Below, one piece after another: positions 1 through 10,452 of a stretch of DNA of 64,000 nucleotides. Both the position numbers and the translations under genes were made by a program. Under the pieces are notes generated by a model, which was given only the letters and a program-made list of their open reading frames with translations, searched no databases and was not told the origin of the DNA. How positions within the stretch are numbered: the stretch's first letter is position 1; each line of letters begins with the position of its first letter. This DNA is from Pseudoxanthomonas japonensis (GTDB lineage: Bacteria; Pseudomonadota; Gammaproteobacteria; Xanthomonadales; Xanthomonadaceae), in contig NZ_PDWW01000010.1 of NCBI RefSeq assembly GCF_010093445.1, positions 45,526 through 109,525 on the forward strand. Direction: 5' to 3'.

Positions 1-1
1 C

Positions 2-2197
2 GCGGTGCCGGCGCAGCAGTTCCACCTGGGTGCGGGCGAGCCGCAACCGGTGCGGCAGAACGGCTCGCAGCCGCTGCTGCCGCCACCGCCTCCGGTGCCG
101 CCGTCGGCCACCTACCAGCCGCTGCTGTGGCCCGACGATGCCGCGCCGATCCAGTACACGCAGGACGACGGCACGCTGGTGACCCACGTCGGTGGCCGCG
201 TGCGCGACCGCCATGCGCGCGAGCCCATCGTCGACGACAGCTACCAGGTGTTCCCGCCGCATTACTTCGAACGGCGCACGCACGAGATCCTGATCTACGA
301 CGATGCCGTGCCCGGCACCTCCGGCGAGCAGCGCATCCTCACCGTAGTGGTGAAGCCGCAGCACTACTGGTACGGCACCAACTTCCGCCACGGTTACATC
401 GGCCGGCGCAGCGAGGATCCGCTGGAGCCGACCTCGGTCGCGTTGTACGCCGACAACGGCGGCATGAAGCTGCTGCCCGGCGGTGTGGCCACGCAGACGC
501 CGATCGCCAACTACGCGCAGCTGGGCCAGGACCCCAACAGCAATTACACGCCACCGGCCGGCGCGCCCGGCAACGCCTTCGTGCTGGTGAAGGAGATCCG
601 CACCGCCGCCAACGAAGCACACCGGCCGCTGCGCAAGGGCGATCTGGTGGAATTCGAGCTGGGCATCTTCCTGGCCGGCAATCCGGACCTCATCGGCCGC
701 TTCAACTACTACGCCGAAGCGCTGGTCTACCGCGCGGGATCGCACGGCATCGTGTCGTGGTTCCGTGGGCCGGGCTATGGCGTGCAGCGTCCGCTGGACT
801 CGCTGGCGATGCCCGCCGAAGCGCTGTCCGCCGGTCCGTGGATGACCCTGCACGAGGACACCTCCAGCGAGCCGTTCCGCATGCTGCAGCAGGCCTCGCA
901 CAACATCGCCGGCTACAACATGCAGCCGTGGGCGGAAGGGCGCCGGTTGATCCACACCTCCTTCGCCAGCGGCCGGCACTCGGAGGAGAGCAACACCGTC
1001 TTCACTGCGCATGCCGGGAAGGCGGCACCGCGCTTCTCGCAGACGCGCTGCGTGGACTGCCACACCGGCAACGGCCGCAGTTCGCCCGTGGTCGGCGCGC
1101 CGCTGAACCGGTTGGGCGTGTTCATCGGTGTGGCGGGCGCAGGAACGCAGGCGCCGGACGCGCGCTTCGGCCTGCGCCTGCAGCAGGGCACCTACCGCGA
1201 AGCCGGCGCGAACCTCGACGGACGCGAAGCCGAGCTGGTGTTGACCGGCTATACCGAACTGCCGGGTCGCTACGCGGATGGCACCGGCTACACGTTGCGC
1301 CGTCCGAACTACGCACTACGCGATCGTGCTGGCCAGCCGCTGGCGCTGCCGACCGCACTGTCCGTGCGCGTGGCGCCGTCGCTGATCGGATTGGGTCTAT
1401 TGGAAGCGGTGCCCGAGCAGCAACTGGAACGTCTGGCGCTGGCGCAACAGGGCGATCCCGATGGCGTGGCCGGGCGCCTGCAGATCGTCGCCGATGCCCG
1501 CGATGCCGGGGCCAGCCGCGTCGGCCGCTTCGGCTGGAAGGCGGCCGCCGCCACACTGGAGCAGCAGGCCTCGCTCGCGTTCAACACCGACATGGGCGTC
1601 ACCTCGCCGCTGATGCCGTCGCTGGAATGCGCGCGTGGCAGCCAGGGTACGGCGTGCGCGCAGGTCGATACCGGCAGTGCGAAGCTCACCGCCGCCGATA
1701 TCCACCAGACCACGCTCTACCTGAGCCTGCTGGGCGTGCCGCCGCGGCGCGACTTCGACAACCCGCTGGAACAGGACGCGCAGGCACGCGGGCGCCAGCT
1801 GCGCGTCAAGCGCGGTGCGCAGCTGTTCGAGGCCGCACGGTGCAGCACCTGCCACACGCCGGAACTGCGGACCGGCCACCACCGGTTTGCCGAGCTGCGC
1901 TACCAGACCATCCGCCCGTACTCCGACCTGTTGCTGCACGACATGGGACCGGAGCTGGCCGACACCTACGTCGAAGGCCGCGCCACCGCACGCGAATGGC
2001 GCACGCCGCCGCTGTGGGGCCTCGGCCTGGCCGCATCGATCGATCCGAGCGTGCGCTACCTGCACGACGGTCGCGCGGCCACGCTGGAAGAAGCGGTGCT
2101 GTGGCACGGTGGGCAGGGCACCGCGGCGAAGCAGCGGTTCGAAGCAATGAGCGCCGAAGACCGGCGGGCGCTGGTGGATTTCCTCAGGTCGCTCTGA
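2..2197 (+). CDS. di-heme oxidoreductase family protein (5' end outside window)
   Basis: The reading frame is open to the window edge, so the N-terminus and any signal peptide are missing; a GTG at 5 is probably internal. Two c-type heme motifs are visible, CVDCH (about residue 349 counted from base 5) and CSTCH (about residue 613). This is the pattern of the di-heme oxidoreductase family (DHOR, formerly thiol oxidoreductase/DUF1111), which are periplasmic cytochromes. The C-terminal part, with a conserved segment around LHDGRAATLEEAVLWHGG, resembles the MauG/DHOR cytochrome fold. The physiological substrate is unknown. It converges on the methyltransferase gene, and a GC-rich inverted repeat without a T-run (2202-2219) lies in the 22-base gap. 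Confidence 0.8.
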   Translation, partial: AVPAQQFHLGAGEPQPVRQNGSQPLLPPPPPVPPSATYQPLLWPDDAAPIQYTQDDGTLVTHVGGRVRDRHAREPIVDDSYQVFPPHYFERRTHEILIYDDAVPGTSGEQRILTVVVKPQHYWYGTNFRHGYIGRRSEDPLEPTSVALYADNGGMKLLPGGVATQTPIANYAQLGQDPNSNYTPPAGAPGNAFVLVKEIRTAANEAHRPLRKGDLVEFELGIFLAGNPDLIGRFNYYAEALVYRAGSHGIVSWFRGPGYGVQRPLDSLAMPAEALSAGPWMTLHEDTSSEPFRMLQQASHNIAGYNMQPWAEGRRLIHTSFASGRHSEESNTVFTAHAGKAAPRFSQTRCVDCHTGNGRSSPVVGAPLNRLGVFIGVAGAGTQAPDARFGLRLQQGTYREAGANLDGREAELVLTGYTELPGRYADGTGYTLRRPNYALRDRAGQPLALPTALSVRVAPSLIGLGLLEAVPEQQLERLALAQQGDPDGVAGRLQIVADARDAGASRVGRFGWKAAAATLEQQASLAFNTDMGVTSPLMPSLECARGSQGTACAQVDTGSAKLTAADIHQTTLYLSLLGVPPRRDFDNPLEQDAQARGRQLRVKRGAQLFEAARCSTCHTPELRTGHHRFAELRYQTIRPYSDLLLHDMGPELADTYVEGRATAREWRTPPLWGLGLAASIDPSVRYLHDGRAATLEEAVLWHGGQGTAAKQRFEAMSAEDRRALVDFLRSL

Positions 2198-2219
2198 ATG
2201 GGGCGCGCGCCGGCGCGCC

Positions 2220-3029
2220 TCAGCCTGGACGAAGCGTCGGCTTGCGCGCGATCAGGGCGATCGAATCGTCGGTCGTGCCGTCGTGCACGCGCCGACCGTC
2301 CAGGTCGTAGGCTTCGGCATCGGCCTCGAAACCAGCCTCGACCAGTTGCTCGCGCTGCTTGTCCAGCGTCAGGTAGTACAGCATGGTGCTGTAGTGGTGG
2401 CAGACGTCGTTGATGACCGAGTAGTCCTCGGTGTGGATCTCATGCGGATGGTGCCGCCGACGATTGCGGAAGCGCAGCACGGTTTCGCCGGTGAACCGCA
2501 GCGAGCGGACGGCCAGGCGCAGCGGGTTGAACGACCAGTCGAACGGCGGGAACAGGAATCCGCGCTTGAACTCCGGCGAGTTGCGGTTGTGCGTGGAGAA
2601 CACGAAGTAGCCGCCCGGTCGCAGCACGCGATGGACTTCACGCAGGATCAGCAGCCGGTCGGCGTGCGACACCATGCCGATGCCGTTGCAGCTGAAGACG
2701 GCCAGGAAGATCGAGGCGTCGGCCACATCGGCGAGCGCGCGCGCATCGGCAAGCTCGAACCTGGCCTCCGGAAATCGCTGCCGGCACGCGTCCACCATGC
2801 CCTGGCTGTAGTCGATGCCCAGGTAGTCGTGGCTGATGCGGCGCAGGGCCTCCACCGTGCGTCCGCCACCCACGCCCAGGTCCAGGATGGGCTGGTCCTT
2901 CGTCTCGGCCGCCACCCGGTCGAAGGTGGCCTGTTCGGCGCGGCTCAGTTCCCAGGGGCGTGCATAGTGGGTGACCACCGACGCGCTGGTCATGGTCTTC
3001 CTGTTGATGCGGTCGATCGACTCGCTCAT
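2220..3029 (-). CDS. class I SAM-dependent methyltransferase
   Basis: This 269-residue protein has the SAM-binding motif I ILDLGVGGGRTVEAL near residue 50, an acidic post-I segment (YLGIDYSQGMVDACR), and a motif IV/post-motif region RPGGYFVFSTHNRNS. That architecture is the Methyltransf_11/25 fold, normally cytosolic. The ATG at 3029 is chosen because GGGGGAC lies just upstream and because the longer upstream frame reads as low-complexity Arg/Ala-rich sequence. The substrate cannot be inferred. It lies 97 bases downstream of accA on the same strand, so it may be read through from the dnaE-accA transcript, but nothing links it functionally to fatty acid synthesis. Confidence 0.8.
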   Translation of the reverse strand: MSESIDRINRKTMTSASVVTHYARPWELSRAEQATFDRVAAETKDQPILDLGVGGGRTVEALRRISHDYLGIDYSQGMVDACRQRFPEARFELADARALADVADASIFLAVFSCNGIGMVSHADRLLILREVHRVLRPGGYFVFSTHNRNSPEFKRGFLFPPFDWSFNPLRLAVRSLRFTGETVLRFRNRRRHHPHEIHTEDYSVINDVCHHYSTMLYYLTLDKQREQLVEAGFEADAEAYDLDGRRVHDGTTDDSIALIARKPTLRPG

Positions 3030-3126
3030 CCCCGTCCCCCTGCGGTTCTTGCCATCCGGCACCGCACTCCATCCCCATGGAGTACCGTGGCGCGTGCGTC
3101 TGCCCCGGCTTCCCGGGGCGGTTGTT

Positions 3127-4086
<960 letters not shown>

Positions 4087-4182
4087 CTGCGGGCCATGGG
4101 CCGGAAAGGGGGGAAGTGTAGCCGAAGCGGTCCGGCGGTCACGTACGGGGGGGTAGGGCCGTGATCGCGCGCACGCGGCGCG

Positions 4183-7100
4183 TCAGTTCGCCCAGGGCCG
4201 GCTGAAAGCGGGCTTGGCCGCGCGCACGCCGGGCATGGCGCGCAGGGCGTCGAGCAACTCCGCGTCCACGCGCACGGCCTTCTGCCCGTTGAGGTCCAGC
4301 ATGCCGGCGATGGCCGCGTCGGGGGTCGCCATCAGCAGGTCCAGGCGCAGCGGCGTGCCGCCGGGGCGATGGCGCGACAGCAGCGCATCGACGCGTTCCC
4401 ACAGGCCGGGCACGCGCAGGTCCAGGCGCAGCTGCAGACGGTGCGCATGCTGCTGGCAGAGCTGGGCGTAGTCCCACACCTGGCGGATGCGCAGGCTGTA
4501 GCCGCCGCTGAATTCGTCCTCGCGCAGGCCACCCTTGATGACGAGCACGCGGTCGCGCGTCATCAGGGCGCCGAACTCGGCCAGCGCATCGGAGAACGCA
4601 CTGCACTCGATGCGGCCACGGCCGTCTTCCAGCTGCACGAACACCTGGCTGTCGCCCTTGCGGCGGATGCCGACCACCTGGCCCGCGACGATCGCGTTGA
4701 CCTCCGGCCGCCAGCCCTTCTTGTCGCCGCCGGACGAACTGGACCAGATGCGGTCGAGTTCGCTGAGGTCGCTGCCGACCAGCGAGCGCAGGTCGTCACG
4801 GTACGGATCCATCGGATGGCCGCTGAGGTAGTGCCCCAGCGTCTCGCGCTCGCCATGCAGCACCTGCATGAGCGGCCATTCGTCGGTGTTCGACAGTTCG
4901 ACGTGGATGTCGTCGCCACCGCTGCTGGAGCCGAACATGTCGACGATGCCGGCATTGCGGTTCTTGCTGATCTGGTCGATGGCCTTCAGCACTTCCGGCA
5001 GCTGCAGCGCGAGCGACGCGCGGTTGCGGCCCAGCGCATCGAGCGCGCCGGCGTTGATGAGCGCTTCGAGCGCACGCTTGTTGAGCTTGGACGAATCGAC
5101 GCGCTTGCAGAAATCGAACAGGTCGACGAACGCGCCGTCTTTGGAGCCATCGCCCCCGTCCTTGCGCGCCTCGACGATGCTCTCGCACACGCCCTGGCCG
5201 ACGCCTTTCACCGCGCCCAGGCCGTAGCGGATGCTGTTCGCATCGGTCGCCACGAACATGAAATCGGAGTGGTTCACGTCCGGCGGCATCACGTTCAGGC
5301 CGAGGCCGCGCGCTTCGTCGAGGAAGCCGACCACCTTCTCGGTCTTGTCCATGTCCGAGGACAGCGTCGCGGCCATGAACTCGGACGGGTAGTGCTTCTT
5401 CAGCCATGCCGTCTGGTACGCGACCAGCGAGTACGCGGCGGCGTGCGACTTGTTGAAGCCGTAACCGGCGAACTTCTCCATCAGGTCGAAGATTTCGTCG
5501 GCCTTGCGCTCTTCCACGCCGCCCTTGGCGGCGCCCTCGCGGAAGATTTCACGGTGCTTGGCCATCTCGGCCGGCACCTTCTTGCCCATCGCGCGGCGCA
5601 GCAGGTCGGCGCCGCCCAGCGAGTAGCCGCCGACGATCTGCGCCATCTGCATGACCTGCTCCTGGTAGACCATGATGCCGTAGGTCTCTTCCAGCATGGT
5701 CCGCGTGCGTGGGTCGGGATACTCGAACTCCTCGCGGCCGTGCTTGCGCTCGACGAACGACGGGATCATGTCCATCGGGCCCGGGCGGTACAGCGCGTTC
5801 AGCGCGATCAGGTCCTCGAAGCGGTCGGGCTTGGCTTCCTTCAGCGCACGGCGCATGCCGGTGGATTCGAACTGGAACACCGAGCCGGTGTTGCCGTTGG
5901 CGAACACGTCGCGGTAGACGCTGGCGTCGTCGAGCGGAATGGTGGTGATGTCCACCGGCGGCACGCCGGCGCGCGCATGGCGCAGGTTGATGGCCTTCAC
6001 CGCCCAGTCGATGATCGTCAGCGTGCGCAGGCCCAGGAAGTCGAACTTCACCAGGCCGACGGCTTCCACGTCGTCCTTGTCGAACTGGGTCACCGGATTC
6101 TTGCCGCGACCGCCTTCGTCGTGTTCGGCGAACAGCGGGCAGAAGTCCGACAGCGGGGACGGCGCGATCACCACGCCGCCGGCGTGCTTGCCGGCGTTGC
6201 GGGTGAGGTCTTCCAGCTGGCGCGCCAGGTCGATCAGGTCGCGGACATCGTCCTCGTCGCGGTAACGGTCGATGAGCTCCTGCGAGGCGGCCTCGCTGCT
6301 GCCTTCGCCCATCGCATCCTTCAGCGACACGCCGAGGATGTTCGGGATCAGCTTGGCGACGCCGTCGACCAGACCGTACGGGAAGCCAAGCACGCGGCCG
6401 GCGTCGCGCACTACGGCCTTCGCCGCCATCGTGCCGTAGGTGATGATCTGGCTGACGCGGTCGCGGCCGTACTTGCGCGCGACGTAGTCGATGACCTCAT
6501 CGCGGCGGTCCATGCAGAAGTCGATGTCGAAGTCGGGCATCGACACGCGTTCCGGATTGAGAAAGCGCTCGAACAGCAGGCCGTACGGCAGCGGGTCCAG
6601 GTCGGTGATCTGCAGCGCCCACGCCACCAGCGAACCGGCGCCCGAGCCGCGGCCGGGGCCGATCGGGATGCCGTGGTTTTTCCCCCACTGGATGAAGTCG
6701 GCCACGATCAGGAAGTAGCCTGGGAAGCCCATCTTGCAGATGGTGTCCAGCTCGAAATCTAGCCGCTTCTCGTAGTCCTCGCGGGTGTGTCCGGGCGCGA
6801 GCGGATTCTTCTCCAGGCGCGCCTTCAGGCCGTCGTGCGACTGGCTGCGGATCCAGCTGTCGAGCGTCTCCTCGTCCGGCACCGGATACGCGGGCAGGAA
6901 GTACGTGCCCAGCCGCATTTCGATGTTGCAGCGTTGCGCCAGTGCCAGCGTATTGTCGATCGCGTCAGGCACGTCCGCGAACAGCTCGGCCATCTGTTCG
7001 GCCGACTTCATGTACTGCTCGGCGCTGTACTCGCGCGGACGCTTGGGATCGTCGAGCACGCGGCCGGAGGCGATGCACACGCGCGCTTCGTGCGCATCGA

Positions 7101-7758
7101 AATCGTCCGGCGACAGGAAGCGCACGTCGTTGCTGGCGATCACCGGCAGCCCGCGCGATCCCGCGGCATGCAGGGCGAAGGCGTTGAAGGCTTCTTCGCC
7201 GTCGCGCTGCGTGCGCGTCAGTTCCAGGTGCAGGTCGTCGCCGAAGGCGCGCTGCCAGTCGGCAAGGTGCTGTTCGGCCAGGTCATGGCGACCGGTCAGC
7301 GCGAGGCGTCCCGCGAGGCTCTGGCGACCCATGATCGCGAACAGGCCCTGGTGGTCTGCACGCAACCAGTCCGGATCGATGGCGACGCCGTCGGTGCGGT
7401 GGCCTTCCATCCACGCACGCGACAGCAGGCGCGACAGCGACAGGTAGCCTTCGCGGTCGCGGCACAGCAGCGTCACCGGCCATGGCGCTGCTGTGCCGTC
7501 GGCCACCATCACGTCGGCGCCGGCGATGGGCTTGATGCCCACGCCTTCGGCGGCCTTGTAGAACTTCACCAGCGCGAACAGGTTGTTGCGGTCGGTGACC
7601 GCCAGCGCAGGCATGCCCAGTTCCACCGCCCGGCTCAGCAGGTTGGCCTGCTTGGCCTTCTTCGGATCGGCGTGGTCCGGTTTCTCGGGCACGCGGATGA
7701 TCGAATCCGCGAGCGAGAACTCGGTGTGCAGGTGGAGGTGGACGAAACGGGAAGACAT
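4183..7758 (-). CDS. dnaE: DNA polymerase III subunit alpha
   Basis: This is the replicative polymerase catalytic subunit (1191 residues; the family is about 1160-1190). The N-terminal PHP domain opens with FVHLHLHTEFS. The palm carries the metal-binding acidic cluster PDFDIDF, with D409 and D411 matching E. coli D401/D403, preceded by GPGRGSGAGSLVAW. The fingers region contains KSHAAAYSLVAYQTAWLKKHYP. Helix-hairpin-helix and OB-fold regions follow, the OB part around VNAIVAGQVVGIRRKGDSQVFV. It acts in the replisome with the epsilon and theta subunits and the beta clamp. It sits between the 135-residue hypothetical gene and accA. The start has only weak ribosome-binding sequence, but the alignment with HLHTEFS supports it. 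Confidence 0.98.
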   Translation of the reverse strand: MSSRFVHLHLHTEFSLADSIIRVPEKPDHADPKKAKQANLLSRAVELGMPALAVTDRNNLFALVKFYKAAEGVGIKPIAGADVMVADGTAAPWPVTLLCRDREGYLSLSRLLSRAWMEGHRTDGVAIDPDWLRADHQGLFAIMGRQSLAGRLALTGRHDLAEQHLADWQRAFGDDLHLELTRTQRDGEEAFNAFALHAAGSRGLPVIASNDVRFLSPDDFDAHEARVCIASGRVLDDPKRPREYSAEQYMKSAEQMAELFADVPDAIDNTLALAQRCNIEMRLGTYFLPAYPVPDEETLDSWIRSQSHDGLKARLEKNPLAPGHTREDYEKRLDFELDTICKMGFPGYFLIVADFIQWGKNHGIPIGPGRGSGAGSLVAWALQITDLDPLPYGLLFERFLNPERVSMPDFDIDFCMDRRDEVIDYVARKYGRDRVSQIITYGTMAAKAVVRDAGRVLGFPYGLVDGVAKLIPNILGVSLKDAMGEGSSEAASQELIDRYRDEDDVRDLIDLARQLEDLTRNAGKHAGGVVIAPSPLSDFCPLFAEHDEGGRGKNPVTQFDKDDVEAVGLVKFDFLGLRTLTIIDWAVKAINLRHARAGVPPVDITTIPLDDASVYRDVFANGNTGSVFQFESTGMRRALKEAKPDRFEDLIALNALYRPGPMDMIPSFVERKHGREEFEYPDPRTRTMLEETYGIMVYQEQVMQMAQIVGGYSLGGADLLRRAMGKKVPAEMAKHREIFREGAAKGGVEERKADEIFDLMEKFAGYGFNKSHAAAYSLVAYQTAWLKKHYPSEFMAATLSSDMDKTEKVVGFLDEARGLGLNVMPPDVNHSDFMFVATDANSIRYGLGAVKGVGQGVCESIVEARKDGGDGSKDGAFVDLFDFCKRVDSSKLNKRALEALINAGALDALGRNRASLALQLPEVLKAIDQISKNRNAGIVDMFGSSSGGDDIHVELSNTDEWPLMQVLHGERETLGHYLSGHPMDPYRDDLRSLVGSDLSELDRIWSSSSGGDKKGWRPEVNAIVAGQVVGIRRKGDSQVFVQLEDGRGRIECSAFSDALAEFGALMTRDRVLVIKGGLREDEFSGGYSLRIRQVWDYAQLCQQHAHRLQLRLDLRVPGLWERVDALLSRHRPGGTPLRLDLLMATPDAAIAGMLDLNGQKAVRVDAELLDALRAMPGVRAAKPAFSRPWAN

Positions 7759-7852
7759 GCCGGCTCAGGGTGCTGTCGTGGCAGCGTACCGGCGGGGGTG
7801 GGGTGGGGCAAGGCTTGACATTCCGGCATCCCGGAACGGGCCGGAAGCAGCG

Positions 7853-7882
7853 AAAAAAAGGCCGCCCGGGGAAAGGCGGCCT
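7853..7882 (-). terminator. rho-independent terminator upstream of dnaE
   Basis: Read on the minus strand, an 8-bp perfect stem (AGGCCGCC with GGCGGCCT) with an 8-base loop is followed by a run of seven T. It lies after the 135-residue hypothetical gene and before dnaE, so dnaE probably has its own promoter in 7759-7850 or relies on read-through. Confidence 0.85.
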
Positions 7883-7940
7883 AGGGGAAACCCGAGGGCT
7901 CGGGGTGGGGTGGACGCGGCTGCGTAGGCCGCGCCGGGGT

Positions 7941-8348
7941 TCAATGGATGCGGAACATCGGCACCGGTTCTGGCGCGTAGCTGCTGAAGCGGACATGCCG
8001 CAGGTGGGACGCCAACGCGGCTTCGGCTGTGCGTGCGGCTTGCCAATCCGCACGGGTGTAGCGCACCTCGTCCTGCGTGCATCCCCGCAGTTGCGCCTCC
8101 AGAGTGCGCAGGCGGCGGAAGTCGAGGTAATGCGCGGTTTCGTCGGCGACCAGCAGCCAGGTGGCTTCGTCCAGCGAGGCTGCAGGATCGCGAAGCAACA
8201 GCAGGGCCTGTTGCAGGCGGCTGAGCAGGACGGCGTCCTGCGACCAGTCGCGATCCGCCAGCAGGCTGCGCAGCAGTTGCACGCGTGCGTCGTCGACGGG
8301 GTGGGGCGAGGAGGAAGAGGAAGAAGCGACAACGTTCAGCAGGGTCAT
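7941..8348 (-). CDS. hypothetical protein between rnhB and dnaE
   Basis: I do not recognise this 135-residue protein. The ATG at 8348 is preferred over an upstream one because GAGGTG sits 5 bases before it. After a serine-rich N-terminus (VVASSSSSSPHP) it is largely helical, leucine- and arginine-rich (VQLLRSLLADRDW, LLSRLQQALLLL, LRTLEAQLRGC), with no transmembrane segment or signal peptide. It ends in its own rho-independent terminator (7853-7882). It interrupts the usual rnhB-dnaE adjacency. A cytosolic helical protein is all that can be said. Confidence 0.65.
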   Translation of the reverse strand: MTLLNVVASSSSSSPHPVDDARVQLLRSLLADRDWSQDAVLLSRLQQALLLLRDPAASLDEATWLLVADETAHYLDFRRLRTLEAQLRGCTQDEVRYTRADWQAARTAEAALASHLRHVRFSSYAPEPVPMFRIH

Positions 8349-8447
8349 GGCGCACCTCGTGGGGGAGAGGGCTCCGGCGTGGGGAAGCGCCGGATGCAGG
8401 ACCATGGTGCCCTTGCGATGCCATGTGTGCGCCTGCTGGAAGCCATC

Positions 8448-8476
8448 GTGACCATGGGCACCATGCCGATGGTCAC
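8448..8476. promoter_or_regulatory. inverted repeat upstream of the 135-aa gene
   Basis: GTGACCAT (8448-8455) and ATGGTCAC (8469-8476) form a perfect 8-base inverted repeat with a 13-base spacer. It lies in the 148-base gap between rnhB and the small hypothetical gene. It could be an operator or simply a hairpin; no regulator is identified. Confidence 0.3.
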
Positions 8477-8496
8477 GCCCTCAGCGGTACGCGATG

Positions 8497-9102
8497 TCAG
8501 GTGCGGAGCAGTGCCTTGCGCACCGGGGCGAAGCTGTGCCGGTGGTGCGCGCACGGACCGTGCAGGGTCAGTGCGGAGAGATGCGCGGGCGTGGGGTATC
8601 CCTTGTGGACGTCGAACCCGTACTGCGGGAATGTCGCGTGCAGCTGCACCATCAGGCGATCGCGCGACACTTTCGCCAGGATCGAGGCGGCCATGATCGC
8701 CGGCTCGATGGCATCGCCGCCGACCAGTGTTTCCGCCATGCAGTTCAACCCTTTCGGCGCGCGGTTGCCGTCGATGCGGACCAGCTCCGGCAGCGGTTGC
8801 AGCGCCATGACGGCGCGGCGCATGCCTTCCATCGTCGCCTGCAGGATGTTGAGGCGGTCGATCTCGTTGGGTTCGACGAAGGTGACGTGCCAGGCGAGCG
8901 CGCGTTCCTGGATCTGCGGGAACAGCGCTTCGCGCCTGGCTTCGCTCAGCTGCTTGGAATCGTTGAGGCCGGCGATGGGGCGCGACTCGTCGAGGATCAC
9001 GGCCGCGACGGCGACCGGGCCCGCCAGAGGTCCCCGGCCGGCCTCGTCCACGCCAGCGACCAGACGGACGACGGGATCGGGAAACAGCGAGGCCATGGTC
9101 AT
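8497..9102 (-). CDS. rnhB: ribonuclease HII
   Basis: This 201-residue enzyme cleaves the RNA strand of RNA-DNA hybrids and nicks at single ribonucleotides in DNA. The catalytic carboxylates are in [16 protein letters not shown] near the N-terminus, LNDSKQLS, and the [10 protein letters not shown] segment; the HKGYPTPAH motif near the C-terminus is also family-typical. The size matches the family. The ATG at 9102 (MTMASL) is used; an in-frame ATG two codons later is equally possible. A 147-base REP doublet separates it from lpxB, so the lpxB-rnhB coupling seen in relatives is broken by repeat insertion. Confidence 0.96.
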   Translation of the reverse strand: MTMASLFPDPVVRLVAGVDEAGRGPLAGPVAVAAVILDESRPIAGLNDSKQLSEARREALFPQIQERALAWHVTFVEPNEIDRLNILQATMEGMRRAVMALQPLPELVRIDGNRAPKGLNCMAETLVGGDAIEPAIMAASILAKVSRDRLMVQLHATFPQYGFDVHKGYPTPAHLSALTLHGPCAHHRHSFAPVRKALLRT

Positions 9103-9117
9103 CGCGCAGTGCTTCCT

Positions 9118-9264
9118 GTAGGAGCGACGTAAGTCGCGACCGCGGAAACGACATCCACGGCGAGTCCGCTCGTCGCATGAACGGATGGAGAGGGACGTGG
9201 TCTGGCGGACGGTGACGAAGCAGCGGCTGTCATGGCGTGCGGGCGCGACTTACGTCGCTCCTAC
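9118..9264. repeat. REPIN (inverted pair of GTAG REP elements) between lpxB and rnhB
   Basis: A REP begins with GTAG at 9118 and contains the hairpin GCGACGTAAGTCGC. A second copy in inverted orientation ends with CTAC at 9261-9264. Together they form a REP doublet of 147 bases. The right-hand REP overlaps the 3' end of lpxB and supplies its stop codon (9250-9252). The same REP sequence recurs at 58152-58304. GTAG-starting REPs are known from Stenotrophomonas (SMAG elements) and relatives. Confidence 0.9.
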
Positions 9265-10452
9265 AGGGGCTGTGATCAGTTCCGCCACCGCCTCGGCCGC
9301 GCTCGCCGAGGCATCCTGGCGCAGCTGCGCATGCAACTGCTGGTAAATCGGCTGCAGCGCGGCGACGGCGTCCGGTGCACGGAACCAGCGCAGGACGGCC
9401 GCGGACAGCTGCTCGGGCGTGCAGTCGTCCTGCATCAGTTCCGGCGCGATGTCCTCGCCCGCCAGCACGTTGGGCAGCGCGTAGCGCTCCACCTTCAGCA
9501 GGCCGAGCCCCGTGACGATGCGGTAGGTCAGCGGTGCGATGCGGTAGCCGACCACCATCGGCCGTTTGCACAGCATCGCTTCCAGGGTCGCGGTGCCCGA
9601 GGCGAGCAGGACGACATCGCTTGCGATCATCGCATCGCGCGCCTGCCCATCGAGCAGATGCCAGGCCGCATCGGCGCCGTGCGCGGCGAACTGCGCGTCC
9701 AGCGCCTGCCGGCAGGCGACATTGGCGGCAGGCACGACGATCTGCAAGCCCGGCATCTGAGCAGCGACCAGGCGCGCGGCGTCGAAGAAGGCCGGCGCCA
9801 GCCGCCCGATCTCGCCGAGCCGGCTGCCCGGGAGTACAGCCAGCACCGGTGCATTCGGCGACAGCCCGAGCGCCGCGCGCGCCGCAGCGCGATCCGGCTG
9901 CAGGGGGATGTCGTCCGCCATCGGATGGCCGACGAAGCGCGCATCCACGCCGTGCTTCGCGTAGATCGGCGGTTCCATCGGGAACAGGCACAGCACGCGG
10001 TCCGCGCTGTGGCCGATCTTCCCGGCGCGCTTCTCGCGCCATGCCCATACGGAGGGACTGACGTAATGCACGGTGCGGACGCCGCGTTCCTTCAGCCAGC
10101 GCTCGATGCCGAGGTTGAAGTCCGGTGCATCGATGCCGACGTAGACATCGGGCTTCCAGTCCAGCACGCGCCGGCGGAACGCCTTGCGCAGGCGCAGCAG
10201 GCGCGGCAGGTGGCGCAGCACTTCGGCCAGGCCCATTACTGCCAGTTCGTTCGCGTCGAACCAGGTATCGCAGCCGGCAGCGCGCATGGCGTCGCCACCG
10301 ATGCCGGCGAACTCGGCGTTGGGGAAGCGCGTCTTCAGCGCAGCGATCAGCCCTGCGCCGAGACCATCGCCGGAGGCTTCGCCCGCGCACAGCGCGATGC
10401 GCAGCGGGATTGCGGCGGGAGTCGTGTCGCCGGGCTCCCGCACCGGGTCCAT
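9250..10452 (-). CDS. lpxB: lipid-A-disaccharide synthase
   Basis: LpxB (400 residues) condenses UDP-2,3-diacylglucosamine with lipid X to give the lipid A disaccharide at the inner-membrane surface. Family motifs include CAGEASGDGLGAGLI (residues about 21-35), GIGGDAMRAAG, YVSPSVWAWREKR and the GT-B region VLPGSRLGEIGRLAP. The start overlaps the lpxA stop as TGATG. The last residues, APVGAT plus the TAA stop, are encoded by the inverted REP at 9118-9264, so the natural C-terminus has been replaced or extended by repeat DNA. Confidence 0.97.
   Translation of the reverse strand: MDPVREPGDTTPAAIPLRIALCAGEASGDGLGAGLIAALKTRFPNAEFAGIGGDAMRAAGCDTWFDANELAVMGLAEVLRHLPRLLRLRKAFRRRVLDWKPDVYVGIDAPDFNLGIERWLKERGVRTVHYVSPSVWAWREKRAGKIGHSADRVLCLFPMEPPIYAKHGVDARFVGHPMADDIPLQPDRAAARAALGLSPNAPVLAVLPGSRLGEIGRLAPAFFDAARLVAAQMPGLQIVVPAANVACRQALDAQFAAHGADAAWHLLDGQARDAMIASDVVLLASGTATLEAMLCKRPMVVGYRIAPLTYRIVTGLGLLKVERYALPNVLAGEDIAPELMQDDCTPEQLSAAVLRWFRAPDAVAALQPIYQQLHAQLRQDASASAAEAVAELITAPVGAT

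Noticed and set aside
4369..6762. Long open frame opposite dnaE (about 800 codons), and similar ones opposite bamA, glnD and lpxB
   Set aside because: High GC makes the complementary strand of real genes open over long stretches. The translations are Arg/Ala/His-rich without family motifs, while the genes on the other strand are certain.
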